64,000 nt of DNA from Tyto alba (GCF_018691265.1 NW_024881330.1:16491386-16555385), one strand, 5' to 3'; shown: positions 12,541 to 26,800, counted from the stretch's first letter. The notes: generated by a model not told the origin, from the sequence alone. Numbers and translations are program-made.

Positions 12541-13642
12541 TAAATTGCTTTTGGAAACAAACCTTTACACATGAAGTAGGAGTGGGTATTAGAGGACAGA
12601 TGGCCAGTGGAAACTGGCAGGGGATGCTATGTGGAAAACACCGAGGGAAGTAGGGCACTGTTATCTGTGGAGGAACAGAGAAAAACAGTGTCATGGAACC
12701 ACTTAACCAATGCTAGGAGGAGGATGCACATGAAGAAGATAAACTAAATCAGTGCTGTGTTGTTTATATTTTTGTTTTGCCTCTTTACAAAGGCAGGAGG
12801 TGGTACTAACTGTATATATGGTTTACACTGAACCATAAAGACACACTCTGCCTCAAATATTTTGAGTGGAAGGAAGTGGAAGAGGGTGAATCAGTGAGCA
12901 AGATGTAATGCAGTACAGGTCTGGGGAAGGATGATGTGTCCTGGAACTGATGCACCCTGCTTAGAAGAAAGCAGGAGAATCTCTTTATTCAGGAAATTTT
13001 TGTTGAAGAGTGCAACAAATGGCAAACACCTCCCCATGAGACATCTGTGGTAGAAAAGAAATGTAAATGACAAAGCAAATGAAAAGTTTGACATAGAACA
13101 AAATAAAACAGAGCTAAAGAAAAGCCAGAACAATATGGGTCTAGAGCATGAACTGTAGATACTGTACTTTAAGATGCCTAGTCTCCCTGAGAAAGATTGT
13201 CAGAAGTGACTTAGAAGCATTAGTCTTACTGACAGTTACATGGGTGTTTCCAGTCTGAGAAATGTACTACTGGGACTGAAAGGGAAATGTGGTGGAACTT
13301 TAATTATTTTATAAGGTTTGAAACTCACTGCAACATTCCCACCCTGTTCTCCAGTACTATGGGCTCAGACTCTGCTGCTCACACTCCAGAGGATGTGTGC
13401 CATAGTGGGGTGTCAAACTGCTGCCTCATGTGGATGCCTCAGTCTTAATAACAGTTCCATGCAATCAACAAATTTGTATTTTGCACAAAAGAGGGAAGAG
13501 GTACAAAGGGTACGTCTACTTATTCCATTTTTATTTTTCTTGATAAAACAATTCCCTATCACACAGTTTACATTGATCCAGGAACTAAGTGCAACAGACA
13601 GTATACACATAAATGAGGAATTCAGAAGGAAACAGCAGAGAC
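12541..13642. other. Unique DNA, no gene seen
   Basis: No repeat family or coding signal recognised. A + frame at 13318-13692 runs into the A tract and ends in a lysine run, so it is not a credible protein. Confidence 0.5.
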
Positions 13643-13679
13643 AAAAAAAAAAAAAAAAAAAAAAAAAAGAAAAAAAAAA
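13643..13679 (+). repeat. Poly(A) tract, A26-G-A10
   Basis: Long A run with a single G interruption. The upstream sequence shows no recognisable retrocopy. Confidence 0.95.
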
Positions 13680-14989
13680 GCTGGTTTGGTAAACTTGAAG
13701 AAGTCTATAAAAATTTAATGTCTTGATCAGCTTATTACAGTTTATACATTTTTCATATGTGGTGTTAAAAGGCTATTCAGTTAGTCAGGGGTGGCCTTTA
13801 TGGAAATAACTTCTAACTTTGGGATCTGACTAATATGATTTGTCCCAGAAGGAGGAACAGTTTGTATGTAAATATTCCTTTGGATTATTTTTTGTTGTTC
13901 TTTTAAACTTGCAATGTGTCAGACAGTCCCTTGAGTGTTGTGAGATGTAGAGTGGCTTTCTAGCTCTCCTTTATGCCAAACGTCCCTCTTCTTTGAGGAC
14001 AATAAATTGTACTGTATATCTCAATAATGATTGATTTTGGCTAAGAGCAAATTAATTTTTGGTTTCACAATGAGGATCTGGTCTCCTGAATCAATATTCT
14101 CTGAAAAAGGACATACTAATTCCTCAACAGGTTCCAAGTGTCCTTTCCTATGTTCTGCTCTTGGTGCAGGAAACCATCTACAGAATTTGGGACATGCCTC
14201 TCTCTAAAAGACAGATCATTCCCAGATGACACATTTGTGAGATAGTGTAGACATCTGGACCAAAAAGTCACTGGATTAAAATGTGTGTTTCACCAGTGGC
14301 CTTGGCCCAGCTGAGGAAACCATTGCTTCTGAATGGTGTCAGCATGTCTGAGACATCACCAGTAGCAAACACATTGGATAGACTAGCCAGCAAATGGCCT
14401 TGCATGAGCTCTGTGACAGTGTTAGTCTCAGCTGCCCTACTAGCTTTACATTACCAATGTAATTATCAGAACAACAATGGAAACTAACATGGAGCTCAGC
14501 ACCAAAATATGAATATGACCATGCATGTCTCCACACTAGTATCAACAAGACTTGACAACACTGAACCTCTGTACCATGAACCTGAAACAATAATTTCCTA
14601 TGAGATGTTTCCCACTGTTTGACATATGGAACAGAGAATAGGGTGGGGAAATATGGAAACAAGAAGGCTCCTTTTCTGAGCCACTGCCAGCTTGTCACAC
14701 AGAAGATGAAGGTGGTTATGCATATCTTGAAATTCGTAACCCACTGTTGGTTGTCCCTTATCTGAAGGAAAAGGGGTTTTGTGATTACACAAGAGGGATG
14801 GAAGACTGGTCATGCAAAGATTTAAAAATGGACCAGAAGTTGGCAGTGGCAGCCATTAGCAGCTTGACCATGCTCCTGGCATATGGGAGAATGTCTGAGA
14901 CATACCAGGTATTGAAACTAGCATGGGACCCTGAGTGTCCCTGTGATATAGAAAAGAAATTAACTTGAGTCTATTGAGATGCAGTCTAA
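13680..14989. other. Unique DNA, no gene seen
   Basis: A minus frame of 119 codons (14339-14698) and a plus frame of 73 codons (14747-14968) were read; neither shows a known domain or clean splice context. Confidence 0.45.
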
Positions 14990-15605
14990 CATGGCTGTAG
15001 GCTATGGCTGTCACCTCTGCTTGTCACACCCTTGGTGTGACCTCTGCTGAGCTTCCCGTGCCTCTCACCCAGTTTCATGAGTACAAGCTTGTCTAATTAA
15101 GCTGATGCAGCAGGACCAGTGTGGATGCTGAAGGGCAGTGAAAGGTAGGTCACCAAGGTGGAGTCATTAGATGATTACAGTGCACAGAGGTCAGGCTTTA
15201 AATGTCAACTGAAAGGGAGTGGTCAGGGGGACCTCAGGTGCTCTTTGTAAAGGTGGTAGAGCTGCATCACTGACATAGTAGTGGGGACCACTCAGGAGGT
15301 TGGGGAGATGCAGTGAGGTTGCCCTCACTGTGGGAACCTACAGACACAGCCTTGCTGGGTAGAATCAGAGCACAGCCTTCCCCAGCTCCAGAGCCATACT
15401 GAAGAGCAGAAGGCTGTGATGATGCAAGGTTTAAGACCTGCTTTCACAAGACATGCTGAATCACAGTTTTCGCTTGGTATCTGTAGTGGTAACCTTGGTT
15501 AGTGTAACCCCAGATGGCTCTTGTGTTCTGGGCATCTTAGCCATTCCTCTTCTTGTGCTACTTACTACATTTAGCAATAAACTATATTTTAACAAATTCT
15601 GAGTG
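14990..15605 (+). mobile_element. Possible decayed LTR or other retroelement remnant
   Basis: A GC-richer block of about 600 bp that ends in an LTR-like way: a polyadenylation signal (GCAATAAACTATATTTTAAC near 15573-15592), then TTCTGAGTGACCACA. Avian ERV LTRs often place AATAAA shortly before such an end. I could not find a confident TG...CA boundary, a target duplication or internal retroviral sequence, so this is an inference from composition and one signal. Confidence 0.25.
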
Positions 15606-15609
15606 ACCA

Positions 15610-18258
15610 CAGCAAACTTCTTTTATATTTTCTCCATGTGTGTGAATATTCTGGGGAAACTAACTCTGGCAGAAAAAATGCTTTAGGTAAAACATTTGCA
15701 GAAGTATCCCATTTATTCTTCAGTTATCCTATTTTATTCACCAAAATTATCCCTCTGTTACAATATACTTTAATTTTACATGAACTATTTGTTTCATCGG
15801 CAAATTGGCATATTATTGTTTCTCTTTTGTAGTCGTAACTAATAAGAGAGATGAACCAGTGAAAAGACTGAAGCTAAAACCCAAACGAAAATGAGTACCA
15901 GGTTAATGATATGCCTGTTGGCTAAAGCAGAATACAGCAGACAAATGACCGCATCAACAAAATCAAGCTGTTTCTTCATGTATATTTTTGACTGATGTTA
16001 ATACTTTTAGTGTTCCTACAATTGACTGTGTCCAGAGGCTAGAAACATAAGACTTGATGCTCAGATTTACTTTTAATTGCTTAGCCACCCATGAAAGTCT
16101 TAGAGAGGTGCAGAAGTTCCCTTTAGGCTGTTTAAATGGACTTAAAATGAACACCAGTAGAGCATTCACAAAATCCAGCAGAGAGAGTGCTACCTTAGAT
16201 AGTTGCCCTCCAAAGCCAAGGAATAATAAAGACTATCTTGTAATCTATGCTGTGACTATTGCTATTCTACTGCTGTGATTTTACTGTGTCCAGGAGCTGC
16301 CTTCTTTGTTGCTTTCCCTTCTCCATGTTCCCTTGTCCTAATTTTCTTTTTCCTATTACAGTATTGTGTTTTGTTTCAAGCAGTGTGTCAAAAATTTGCT
16401 AATAAATACTACTGATACCATGAAATTAAAATGTCAGCAAATTACTTCATTAAAGTTATCAATGTCATAGAAGTTTCCAGTTTCTAGGTGAAACTGGACA
16501 ACCACGTCTTAGTACTGGTTTCAGATTCAGAGGTTTTCTTATCTGAATTTCAAAATGTAACTTTAAGAAGTGAAAATAAATAGAGGTAAAGAAGATATTC
16601 AAAGCAGCTCTAGAGAGCATTTGTTACTTCATAATGCTACAGATTTACCGTTCTCTCCTTTCCACATACACACACATGTCTTCTTAAAGCTATAACCTTT
16701 CCAAACTTGCTGTCTACGCTGAACAGAATTGTGGTCTATTGCCTTTGGCTGCTGCAAGAAAACATTTTTGCCTTTCTGGATGATCCTAGACCAAAATAGT
16801 GTATAGTAGAAACCAGATACTGGAAAAGATCCAAATGATAGTAGCTCATTGGTCTGGAAAACAAAATTAAGGAATGTACATTTGAATAATGCATACTAGA
16901 TCAGTCCATTAAATATATTCTTATGTTTCATTGTGTCCCAGTACATTTGAATAGAGTAAATTATCTGTGCGTCTAAATAAAGGCTATCTCTTTATAATGT
17001 GGAGGTTGAACTGTAATAAACAAAGCAGAGCTTTCAAAACATGTCATCTCATAACCAGTATTTTAATTCTTTCCTTTTTTTTTTTAATTGCTTTTGTTGT
17101 GTTTTAGGGAAGGCCAGGCTAAATTTCAAGCTGAATGAAACACAATCTACTACATTGCACATAAGTCGTAATTTCAAATTTTTTTCCTCATTAAAGGTAA
17201 ATCTTGCAGTTGGCATCATTAAGCTATTGACATTCTGTTCCAGTGTAATTACCTTTATGACTCTGTTCGTAGTACTCCTTTTTCTTGGAATGGGAAATAC
17301 CTCAAATAGTCTGGTAAATTTTACTACTGCAGGTGGGGAATGCCCAGTTTAATGGCCCCACTGTATTACTCTTTGTTATTCATGTGTGCCAAAAAATACA
17401 CAGGATATAGATGGGGCTGAGTTAACATTGCTGGAATTTCCTGACTTCTTTAATACTTGATTTTGCATCCTTAATATTGTCAGTGAACTGGTGGAGGTGG
17501 GAGGACTGTGATGGTGTACTTCCATTTTGGCACTGAAAAGGAGATAGGTAAATAGTTGAAGAATTAGAAGTAATCTAATCTGACAGGTAATAGGACATAC
17601 AACCATAATATAGTCACACATACACATATACATGTGTACACATATCCTACCTTGCCTGTTTCATAGTCAGAGAAATGTGATTTAGAACTGTGGTTTAAAT
17701 GGCAAAAAATAGCATTTGGAAATTTGATGGAGTCAGATGTGTTTGTCAGTAATTCATGTTTCATGCAAAGAGGAACCACTAAAACACATTTTATGAGACT
17801 GGTATATAGTCTGTAACTGTGTTTAGCAGACAAGATAGAGGTTTGAATTGGTTCCCACAGAAACGAATAATCCTCCAAATGAACAACTGATACCTGGTCT
17901 TTATGTAATGAGATGGATATTACTGGAGCTTTGGCTAGTTCGGAAGGCTAAAGAAGGTTCTGAGATGTAATTAGGAGGCATTAGTTACATTGGTTTCCCT
18001 TTTAATAGAGCACAGTTCTTCATACAGATGTTAAAAAAACCTTACCCTGATATGTTTTTTGACTCTGAGTGCCCAGAGGTGTGTGGCCAGCTAGGGGAGG
18101 CATGCCAGGGCAAGATCACTGATTCAAAGGAGAGGACTTGCAAAACAACCTGGGAACGCCAGAATGGAAAATATCTAGGCAGGAAGCAATAGTAATAGTT
18201 TGGTCAGAAAGAGAGCTGTTTTCAAGAGCTTTTCATGTAACCCATTCCTTATTATTCC
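15610..18258. other. Unique AT-rich DNA, no gene seen
   Basis: Short frames only. A short CA/TA-rich patch lies at 17615-17645. No repeat family recognised. Confidence 0.5.
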
Positions 18259-18288
18259 TTTTTTTTTTTTTTTTTTTCTTTTTTTTTT
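18259..18288 (+). repeat. Poly(T) tract, T19-C-T10
   Basis: T run interrupted by a single C. Confidence 0.95.
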
Positions 18289-21200
18289 AACACTTTCTCT
18301 GGCATTTGAAAAGCATAAGCCATTTCTTTGGCATTGTTTTATTTTCCTACATTTCAATAAACCTCAGGTTTGTGGAGCTTGCTGGTTTATTGATAATTTA
18401 TCAACAATATCCCCAAAGGATTTATGAATGTCACTGAGAAGTGTTGAGGGTTAACAGCTTCCTTAACCTCTGTGTCTCAGTTATTCTTTATTCTCTGGTA
18501 GTCACACAGGAGGCATATTATATCTGGCTGGCTATATCCTGATGAGAGATGCAGATAGGTCCAGGGTTTTATCCCAGTTTCCCAAGACAGTTGACTGAGG
18601 TTAGATCCATGGTCCTGTGCTGGAGCTAATGTGGCCCAGAAAGAAGGCTGATGACATCGCTGCCCTGATGTCCTATCTCTACCTATTTGTCAAGAGCTTG
18701 ATGTAGAGAAAGGTTTAAATGTCTTTTTTGTGCCAATGCAAAATTAGATTTTTCTACAGAATGCAAGGTGATTATTTAAAGAGTAACTCCAACAAACCTT
18801 CCAGGATCAGCGCCTTTGGTTAGTATTTGTGGGTGAGCAGTGGTGATAACAGTTGAACCTACATGTGTGCTAGTTGGCTTTTCTCACCATTGCCTCAGTG
18901 GCAGTGTAATGAATCAGCACTTTTGTTCATGAATGTACTGCTTCTGAGTTGGATTTTCAGCTCTCTGTACATCTGTTGACTGGATACAAGTATATATTCT
19001 AATGCCCTTTCATATGTTCTTGGCACTGATACATTTCATTGGCATAAGCATTAAGCTGAATTTGTTGGCATTTTACAAAGTGAATCTGATTTGAAATACA
19101 AACAGAAGAACAAATAAAATAAAACAAACAAACACACCAGGAGAGTGTTCCCGCAGCGGAAGCTGTGCATGGCTCACAGTTTATACATGCAGGCTTATCC
19201 TTCCTGCCCTCTGTCTCCCAGGTTTACTCATCCCGTCAAGAAGTGAATATGAAGCTTCAAGTGAGCAGCATTTCACTGCTTAGATGACAGATGCTTTCTG
19301 TCTAGAGGAATTCTGGCTGATGAGGAGCTCAAGTATGTCTCTTCTGCACTTCTCCCAACACGTCCAAGGACTTAAGCAGCCCAGAGAAAGGCAGTAATCA
19401 AAATGAGCTTTCCAAAGTCCAAGGCAAATGTTTTTTCTCCAGGTGATCCACTAAACTGATTTTCTTATGCATTTTTTCTTAAATGAATCATTGAATATAT
19501 AGAAGTGCAAAATTATGGATGTGTTTAAAAGCAAACAACAGCCCACCTCAAAAGCTTTCAGAATAAGTTTCTTACCTACTACTGAAATTTATTTTCCTAC
19601 ATGGGAAAATTTTGATGTACTGTTTGAGATGTTTGCCTTGATGCTGTGGGTTTAGCAGGATTGCCTGAGTCCCATACTTTACCATCAGAATGATAGCATG
19701 CTGAAATGACTAATACAGCTAGCACAGAACTTCAAGAAATTACATGTCAGACAGGCACTATTAAACATATGGGAGATGCTCTAGGGTACTGTTGTATTGC
19801 AACCCAGTAATGAGAGTAGCTCAAATACAACTGTAGAAAGGATCTTGAGTAAGAGCACCTTGAGGAGAACACAGTTTTTTCTGTTAAAAAAAAAAAAAAC
19901 AACAAACAAGTTCTGCTACACAAAAGGACAATAGGTCATGTTCAAATTTGAGAATATGCATCAGACAAGACAAAAATCCACAGTATGTAGGCCGTGATAT
20001 TCTGAAATAGCAGTCTTTTGAAATCACTAAATCCATTGGTCACCTTAACAAAGGTTGGTTAGTCAGTCTTGAAACATTTACTTATATTCACATACTTACT
20101 GTTTATGTGCTATCTTGACACTCAGATGATCATACAGGGATGGGTTTTACAAGAGAGTTTTTGTGACAACATTTTCATATAGAAAAGAATAATAAATGCT
20201 CAAATAACCTGTAATTAAAAGTTTTATCAAATCTCATCATCCTTACCCATATAAGGTTTCTTTTTTCAGTCTTTATTACAGGAAATAAAGTATAGAAATA
20301 CTATTCATAGTGGAGTAGAGAAAAAATGCCTGTGAGAAAAGTTGAAAACCCCAAAATTCAATATTTGGAATCTGATTGGGGCCTCTGATTTTTTCCTATT
20401 GACTTCAATTAATTTTAATTTTAAGTTCTTTTTATTATGTTATTAAAATCAGAACACACATAGAATAAAGTTTGCTGTCTGCTCTAGTTCAAAAAAAATG
20501 AAAGCACAGCCTGTACTGAATGATAGAGTTGTGCTTTAATGTCCAGCCATGTGGTTTCTCCATGGAAAACTAATGAGTTAAAGATGAAATTCCTCTTCTA
20601 GTTTGCATATATCTTCTTGCAAGGATTCTGCTGAGCAGAAGTATAATTGGAGACTCCATACAATTGAGTCTCGTACTTTTTAATCCTAACATCATAAGCT
20701 ACGAAACCTCTTTCTTCCCACAAAAACGCGATGTTTTCGATCCTAGACATGCTCAGTTATGGACATTTTTGAAATAAAGTAAACATACTCAAAAATACCA
20801 GGACCATTCCCCTGAATTTTATTTAACACCATCTGGAAATAGAGCAGGGTAAAAACCAAAGAAACAGAAAGATGTAAAACTAATGTCTCAAAGCTCAAAG
20901 AGTTGTCCCGAATTTCTGTACTAGGGGCTTATTCAGCTCTTATTGAATCAAAAGAAAAATAGAAGCAGAAAGAAGAAACAGGGTTTCCAATCATGTTTCT
21001 CATGCTGTTTTCACTTATTAAACTTCGTTCTGAGTTCACAGGAGTGGGTTCACAACAGTTGTCCATATAAACTCTACCTGAAATTGTGTAAACTGTATTC
21101 ACAGGTATACTGAAGGTGAACAGAGACATTTCACTTGTATTCAAGTATAGGAATGTGTTTTTAAAATCCATTATATGATATGGTGGCTTTATAAAAACCA

Positions 21201-22469
21201 CGACGATTTAAAAAGCATTGAAAACTTTGAAACTATGACCCTCTGTTGCCTTATTTTGTTGCAGTTTAAACAAGGTGTCAGGGAAAATGCCCATTCTCAA
21301 AATAGTTTTAAACAGATAGTGTAGAAAAGTGTATCTGGAGGTTTTAAATCAAATTTATCATCAGTAGAAATTTTTTTGCTGTTATAATTTGTATGTAAGA
21401 GGTACATCCAGAATCTTTGGATTTAGGTCAGAAGTCTTCAGAGAAGGGACATTTTGACTGCAGTTTGACAGCACATTACACTATGACTCTTGGTTTCTGA
21501 CATGAACTCCAGAGTGCTCCCGCAATACAAATAATAAAGATAGTTTCCTACCGAGGCTGGGAGTCTTAGTCACATATAGGTGCCATGGAAGAGGTAGTTC
21601 TTGCTAAAAGCTTGGCACTTGAACAATCAGAATAAAACGAGTCTGGAAAAAGGAAAGAATATTGCAATTATCAAACTGTCTGAAGTGAAGAATAAGAAAA
21701 TTAAGCTGGTGTTTTTCCCATCCCTTTTGACTAACTGAGGAAAGGCACCCAGTGATGTTCTCCTGTAGAAAAGCAATCAGCAATACACAACCAGTTACTT
21801 CTGTTTCCATAAGTAGCAGTCTATAGTAGCTTAAGTGTCAGTGGCTTTTTTTACAAGGTTGTAAAGAAAAGTATGACACCTTGATAAGTTGTGACACACA
21901 GCTAACTTCCATTAGGCTGATCCTTTCAGCTCTTGCAGACAAGTAGAGTTCAGAAGTTATTCTTCCACCCCTGTAACTCATGTAAATCCAAAATCTGCCC
22001 CAAAAGTTAGGAAGGTTTGTTTGTTTTGAATTTTTAAATTAATTTAAACACTATTGTCATATCCTATAACTCCCAGTGAAGACATTCTTTTTCCAGAATA
22101 AGAATACTTTTTCTTCCTTGCATACCTTTTTTGGAACGCAGATTTCATTCCCAGGATTGGCTTTGTTATTATAATGGTAATATAATTACTCACATCTAAT
22201 CATATTTTTCAAATATTCTTATATAGACAAGTCCTCCATGTTTGAAGAACATCTTTTGACATCAGTTGAAATATATCAAGGATCCTCAAGGTGCCAGCAG
22301 CAGCAGTGCAATATAAGAAACAATTGGAATAGGAAACAAAGCATAAATATCCATTTTGTGTTTAAAATGGGGAGAAAGAGAGAGTGTACAGCAGAGAGAC
22401 TTTAGCTGGGGGGAGCCATGCTATAGGCCAAAGGGAAGGTAACTGAGTATCAGGGCTATTCAGGGTTAA
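18289..22469. other. Unique AT-rich DNA, no gene seen
   Basis: Over 4 kb without a recognisable gene, RNA or strong repeat. A weak patch near 20372-20415 (GGGGCCTCTGATTTTTTCCT then ATTGACTTCAAT) resembles the same old amniote repeat group seen elsewhere in the window, but too weakly to call. Confidence 0.5.
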
Positions 22470-22600
22470 GATGCTTACATGGAACACGAAAAACTGGGTT
22501 ACTGATGTGTCATAACATTCCTGTGTGACCTTAGCAATCCACAGACCCAGTTTTATAAAGAATGTGAGGCAGATAACTCCTAATTTTCATATATAATTAG
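22470..22600 (+). repeat. MIR-like SINE fossil, sense
   Basis: In order: AAACTGGGTTACTGATG (tRNA-related CTGGGTTCGAATCC region), CTGTGTGACCTTAGCAA at 22521-22537 (core CTGTGTGACCTTGGGCAA), then CCCAGTTTTATAAAGAATG (CTCAGTTTCCTCATCTGTAA region) and AGGCAGATAA. Order and orientation match MIR; the CAGTTT segment appears shortened by a deletion. Confidence 0.5.
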
Positions 22601-22704
22601 TTATAAAACTAATACAGTGTGTGGCTACTGCTATATGCTTAATTATCTTCATTCATGACTGCTTTTCAAGTACGAGTTTCAGGTGTTAGCATTAAATACA
22701 CCTT

Positions 22705-22830
22705 AATTTTAAGTCCCAATGCTGCAAATATTTATTAGTGCTTGCTGTCATGAGTAAGTCATTGCCTAGAGGAAAACATCAACTTCAGTGGAATTACTCA
22801 TGGTATTGAGTGCTATCATAGAAGGAAATG
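22705..22830. repeat. Ancient amniote palindromic repeat, fragment
   Basis: CCAATGCTGCAAATATTTAT, later CATGAGTAAGTCATTGCC, then ACTTCAGTGGAATTACTCAT followed by GGTATTGAGTGCT. This matches an old repeat with the pattern GATCCTGCAAACACTTACG ... GTGAGTAGTCCCATTGACTT ... AATGGGACTACTCATG. It belongs to the same group as the better-preserved element at 63644-63770. Confidence 0.45.
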
Positions 22831-23173
22831 TTTTCAGAGTTTTTACTTTAGTTACATATATATAGGTCATTATACGTGTATTTACATATATACGCACACA
22901 CACATATACTTATTTTCAGATGATGAATTTATAACCACTTTTTTTCTCTATATATTCCTTGCTGTCTTTTTCTAAGTTTGCTTTTTTTCCCACTAATGCA
23001 TCATCTTATTTCTCACTTTCTCTAAGGTGCAACTAGGAAATGAAAGCTCCCTGTGTCCTCCTATCATAAGTTTCAGTTGATGAAGAACAGTAAGTAGCTC
23101 GTCTTATGTTTTTGAGACAAGATGACTAAGAGTACAGCAGTTCATTGCTTATTCTTCTTCTTTTCTCTCTCTT

Positions 23174-23175
<2 letters not shown>

Positions 23176-23206
<31 letters not shown>
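23176..23206 (+). repeat. Poly(T) tract, 31 bp
   Basis: Uninterrupted T31 preceded by a CT-rich run (TTTTCTCTCTCTTTC). Confidence 0.95.
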
Positions 23207-23207
<1 letters not shown>

Positions 23208-23880
23208 TCTGCATTTTTAAACTCAGCAATGCCATTTTCCAAAGCTGAAATGCAACCCGGAGGCCAGTTCAGACACGGTGTGATGCAGGCCAGTTGAATT
23301 GGCTGGTGGTTCTACTGTGGATGAGTTAAAGAAGGAATCACCCGAAGCAATGGTAGCTCTCAGAAGGGGGCCTGCCCTTCAACAGTTTAAAGCCTTTGAA
23401 GAGAGATTTCCTTTGAGCAATGTGAAGTCTTTGTGGTGATGGGAAACATACATTTATAATTACAGAAGAACAGAGTGTACAGTAGGAATAGTATAAAAGC
23501 ATGCGATTTACAGTGTCTAAGGAGAAGCTTTGATGTAGAGGGCCCCACTGACCTAGTTTGCTGCTGAAAGCCCTAGAAACATAAGGCTGACTGACTACAG
23601 TTATAGGGATGCAGGCTGTGAACAACATCCTTCTGTCTCCGCGCTGCCACCCCACACTAAATTAATATTCTGTTGCAATACTGACTGTATGGAAATACTA
23701 TCTGAATACAAACTAACTGTGCTTAAAAACATTATTAAAGTTTGCTGTGCTCCTCTGGGGAAAATGTGCTAAAAAAGAACCATTGTGAATCAGCACACAG
23801 GCTAGGGAAAAGATTTATCTGGGAAGATTATTTATGGAAAAAAAAATGTTGAAAACTTCATTCCAGAGCAGCCACCATTC

Positions 23881-23899
23881 GGGGGGGGGGGGGGGGGGG
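23881..23899 (+). repeat. Poly(G) tract, 19 bp
   Basis: Nineteen consecutive G, followed by CAGG and an A run. G tracts of this length can fold into G-quadruplex structures and are prone to length error in sequencing, so the exact length is uncertain. The proline run in the antisense frame 23815-24261 comes from this tract. Confidence 0.95.
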
Positions 23900-26800
23900 C
23901 AGGAAAAAAAAAAGATGCTAATCTCTGTTAACAATGGACAGAATGTAAACCCCAAGAAGTGAAACAGATTCAAAATGGATATTATATCAGTGTCTGTAAG
24001 AAAGACTGTTTGACAGCCACCAACTTCCCATAGGAAGAGTATACCACTACCTCTGGGGTATGCACTGCTGAGAACAAATCTGATGTGAGATCCAAGACTA
24101 GATATTCCCCTCCACAGGAAGAATAACAATGGTGAAAGAAACCGGAAGGAAACACAAGGTGCCATGATCCCAACCATCCCTAAACCAGCCATGTGAAGAT
24201 GCTTCACCAGGGCTTCAGCAGCATCCACCAAGTGCCGACCAAGAGAATAGTTGCAATTCATGGCACATCCGACACAGGTGGCAAAGACACTAGAAAATCA
24301 CAGAGCTGAGAGAATCAGATTTTTAAAGTAGTCCCCACAGTACTTTATAAATGAAAATGAAAGTATTCTTTATCCCATGGATTCAGGCTTAGATTTTTAG
24401 TGAATCCACCTCAGATTTGAACGCTAGTATATTTGGATGGCTATATTCAGACCATTTCATGGATACTCTTCTTGAGCTTCAGAACTGAATTTGGATGCCG
24501 AGTTGAGCTGAGGTGGGTATCTGGGGGTTTGGTCAGTGACCACATCTAAATAATATTATGCTGAGGTAGCACTGTCTGCCTTATAATCACTTTGCCTGTG
24601 GGAGAGGGCTAATCTGAGGGAGGTCACTGAAATTAAAATGGAAAACTTAATTACATAAAAATAATATGGGTGTGTTGGGTGCTTTGATGGACAAAGATGA
24701 TGTAGGAAAAAAAAATATAAAAGTTCAGCAAGAGCTATTTATAAATCTTACCTACTGGGAGTAATTGACAACAAAGGGTAAATCAGTGACTATTAAGCAA
24801 TATTTGTGCCAGCACAGATATAAACTTTTTAAAGTTCAACCTGAGACCTAGTAAACATAAAATACTCTGTGAGGGATGGGAGAGATCCTGAGGATCTTGC
24901 TGTCTGTAATTCAGTTACTGGTTATGTTTCCTGTGCCAGTCACTGACCTGGTCCTAGAGCAGAACAAGCCTTAGACTTTTCTAGGTTTGCCGATGTCATC
25001 TAAACGTCACAGTGCCCCAGCCAGCCTCTGTGGCTTCACTGCAGCACCTTTCTGCCTGCACATTATGCCTGCTCTGCCACTATAAATAAGTCTTCAGCAA
25101 TAAAATAAATAATCAAATCAACATTTCCAGAATTAGGTAATTTTTATTTTAAATGTGGTGGCCCCATACCTTTTGGCTTAACATACTTCAAATCTGGGTC
25201 TGTTTCAGGGCCAGAAGTGGCTCCCCAGATATCATTTCCAACCCATGGCCATTACCCAGCTGACTTGTCCATGCCATTTCCAACTGTTCTCCCCAGATCT
25301 GTCCCTACCTCCATTTACTTTCAACTAAGTCTGGAGGAGTCCCTCTCCTGTTGTCAACATCACACTGCCATCATTCCCATCAAACATTTGCTATTCATTC
25401 CTAGTTAACAGTGAAATGCTAGTGGTTAGTATTTGTCCTGCCTAGGTTAGACAGCACCCTTAACCCTTTCACTATTATGAAATGCTATAATCTAAAGGTG
25501 TAAAGACTAAAGTAATTTTAGTGAACATAAAAACAGAGAAAACCACATTTTCGGATCTGTCTCATTTTACTCCTTTAGAAGACTGGGCTGAGCAGGATCA
25601 GTTTAACTCAAAGTATGTGGAAGGTTGAGCTCTATTTCTGGACCAGCATATAAGCAAAGGGTGGTATTAGAAGTCATCCACATTAAGTGAAATTTCATGT
25701 TACGGTTCTTATTTTTAACTAAACAAGACTTTTCCTTTCACAAACACCTTGCAGAGATGAAGGCTTCAGTCCTTGTGAGATTTTGACACATATTGCCCCT
25801 GGATGCTTTAGGTTTCTTTTTCCCCTTTTTAAAGTACTATCCTGGTTAGTATACCACTAAGTATATCTATATTTCTATTGAACAGACACTGACTCTGTCA
25901 GTGGTATTGGACTGGAACAAGATGGTCATAATTACAGATAGAAATAAGAGATCCTATAACTTGACCTCACAAACAGGCTTCTGTGGCTTTATTACACTTG
26001 GGGGCCATAATCAAGGCCAAATTCACCTCCATTCAGATGCAAGCTTGAGACAAGCTTTGCTCATGCCCATGCAACCTATAGCCTGTCTTCCTTGGTGGTA
26101 ATATCACATAATTGATGCGAAACAAAGAAGTCAGCCAGAGGGGCCCCCACAGAAAAAAACAGGTGTTGCACACTGACTGCACAGGTACAGTCTCGCTGTA
26201 CGTGCAGCATGAAGTTACATATCCCTGAAGGCATGTGCTAACATCTACGGCCATGGGTCCTGAAATTCTGGACCTTGGTCAGAAATTACACTTGATTTTA
26301 TCTTATCGCATGGTCTGAGCAGTAGGGGGTTGTATTCTCACTGAAATGCAAAAGACAACGCAGAGCATAGACTGTCCAGTTGATTCACAGCCTTTCCCCT
26401 TCCCCTGCCAAAATACCTCACACTGTCATACATGGATCTTTCTGTGGCCACTTACTTGAGACTAAAACCTCAGTCTCCAGAAACAAGCATGCAACATTAG
26501 GATTCGAGTCTGTCTTTGAAGGATTCTGATTTTAAGCATGCATAATGACTTAATAAGCCTGTTTCTCCACAAACACAAAAGTGCATGTTACAGGAAACCA
26601 TCAAACCAATTAAGAGAAACACAACATGGCTTGCATGCTGACTCAGCACCAGGGAGAGTTTGGAGGTGTGTGAATTGCTCAGAAATAGGTGTGAACACTG
26701 ACTAAAGAAGAATCTAGCCTTTACAATAAAAGTTGACCAATGCATGACACAAAGACAATTTCAAGGAAACACCCTTTTAACAGTCAATGATTCTATTGCG

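Noticed and set aside
23815..24261. 148-codon minus-strand open frame
   Set aside because: It runs through the G19 tract, giving a proline run, and has no domain. The frame depends on the uncertain homopolymer length.
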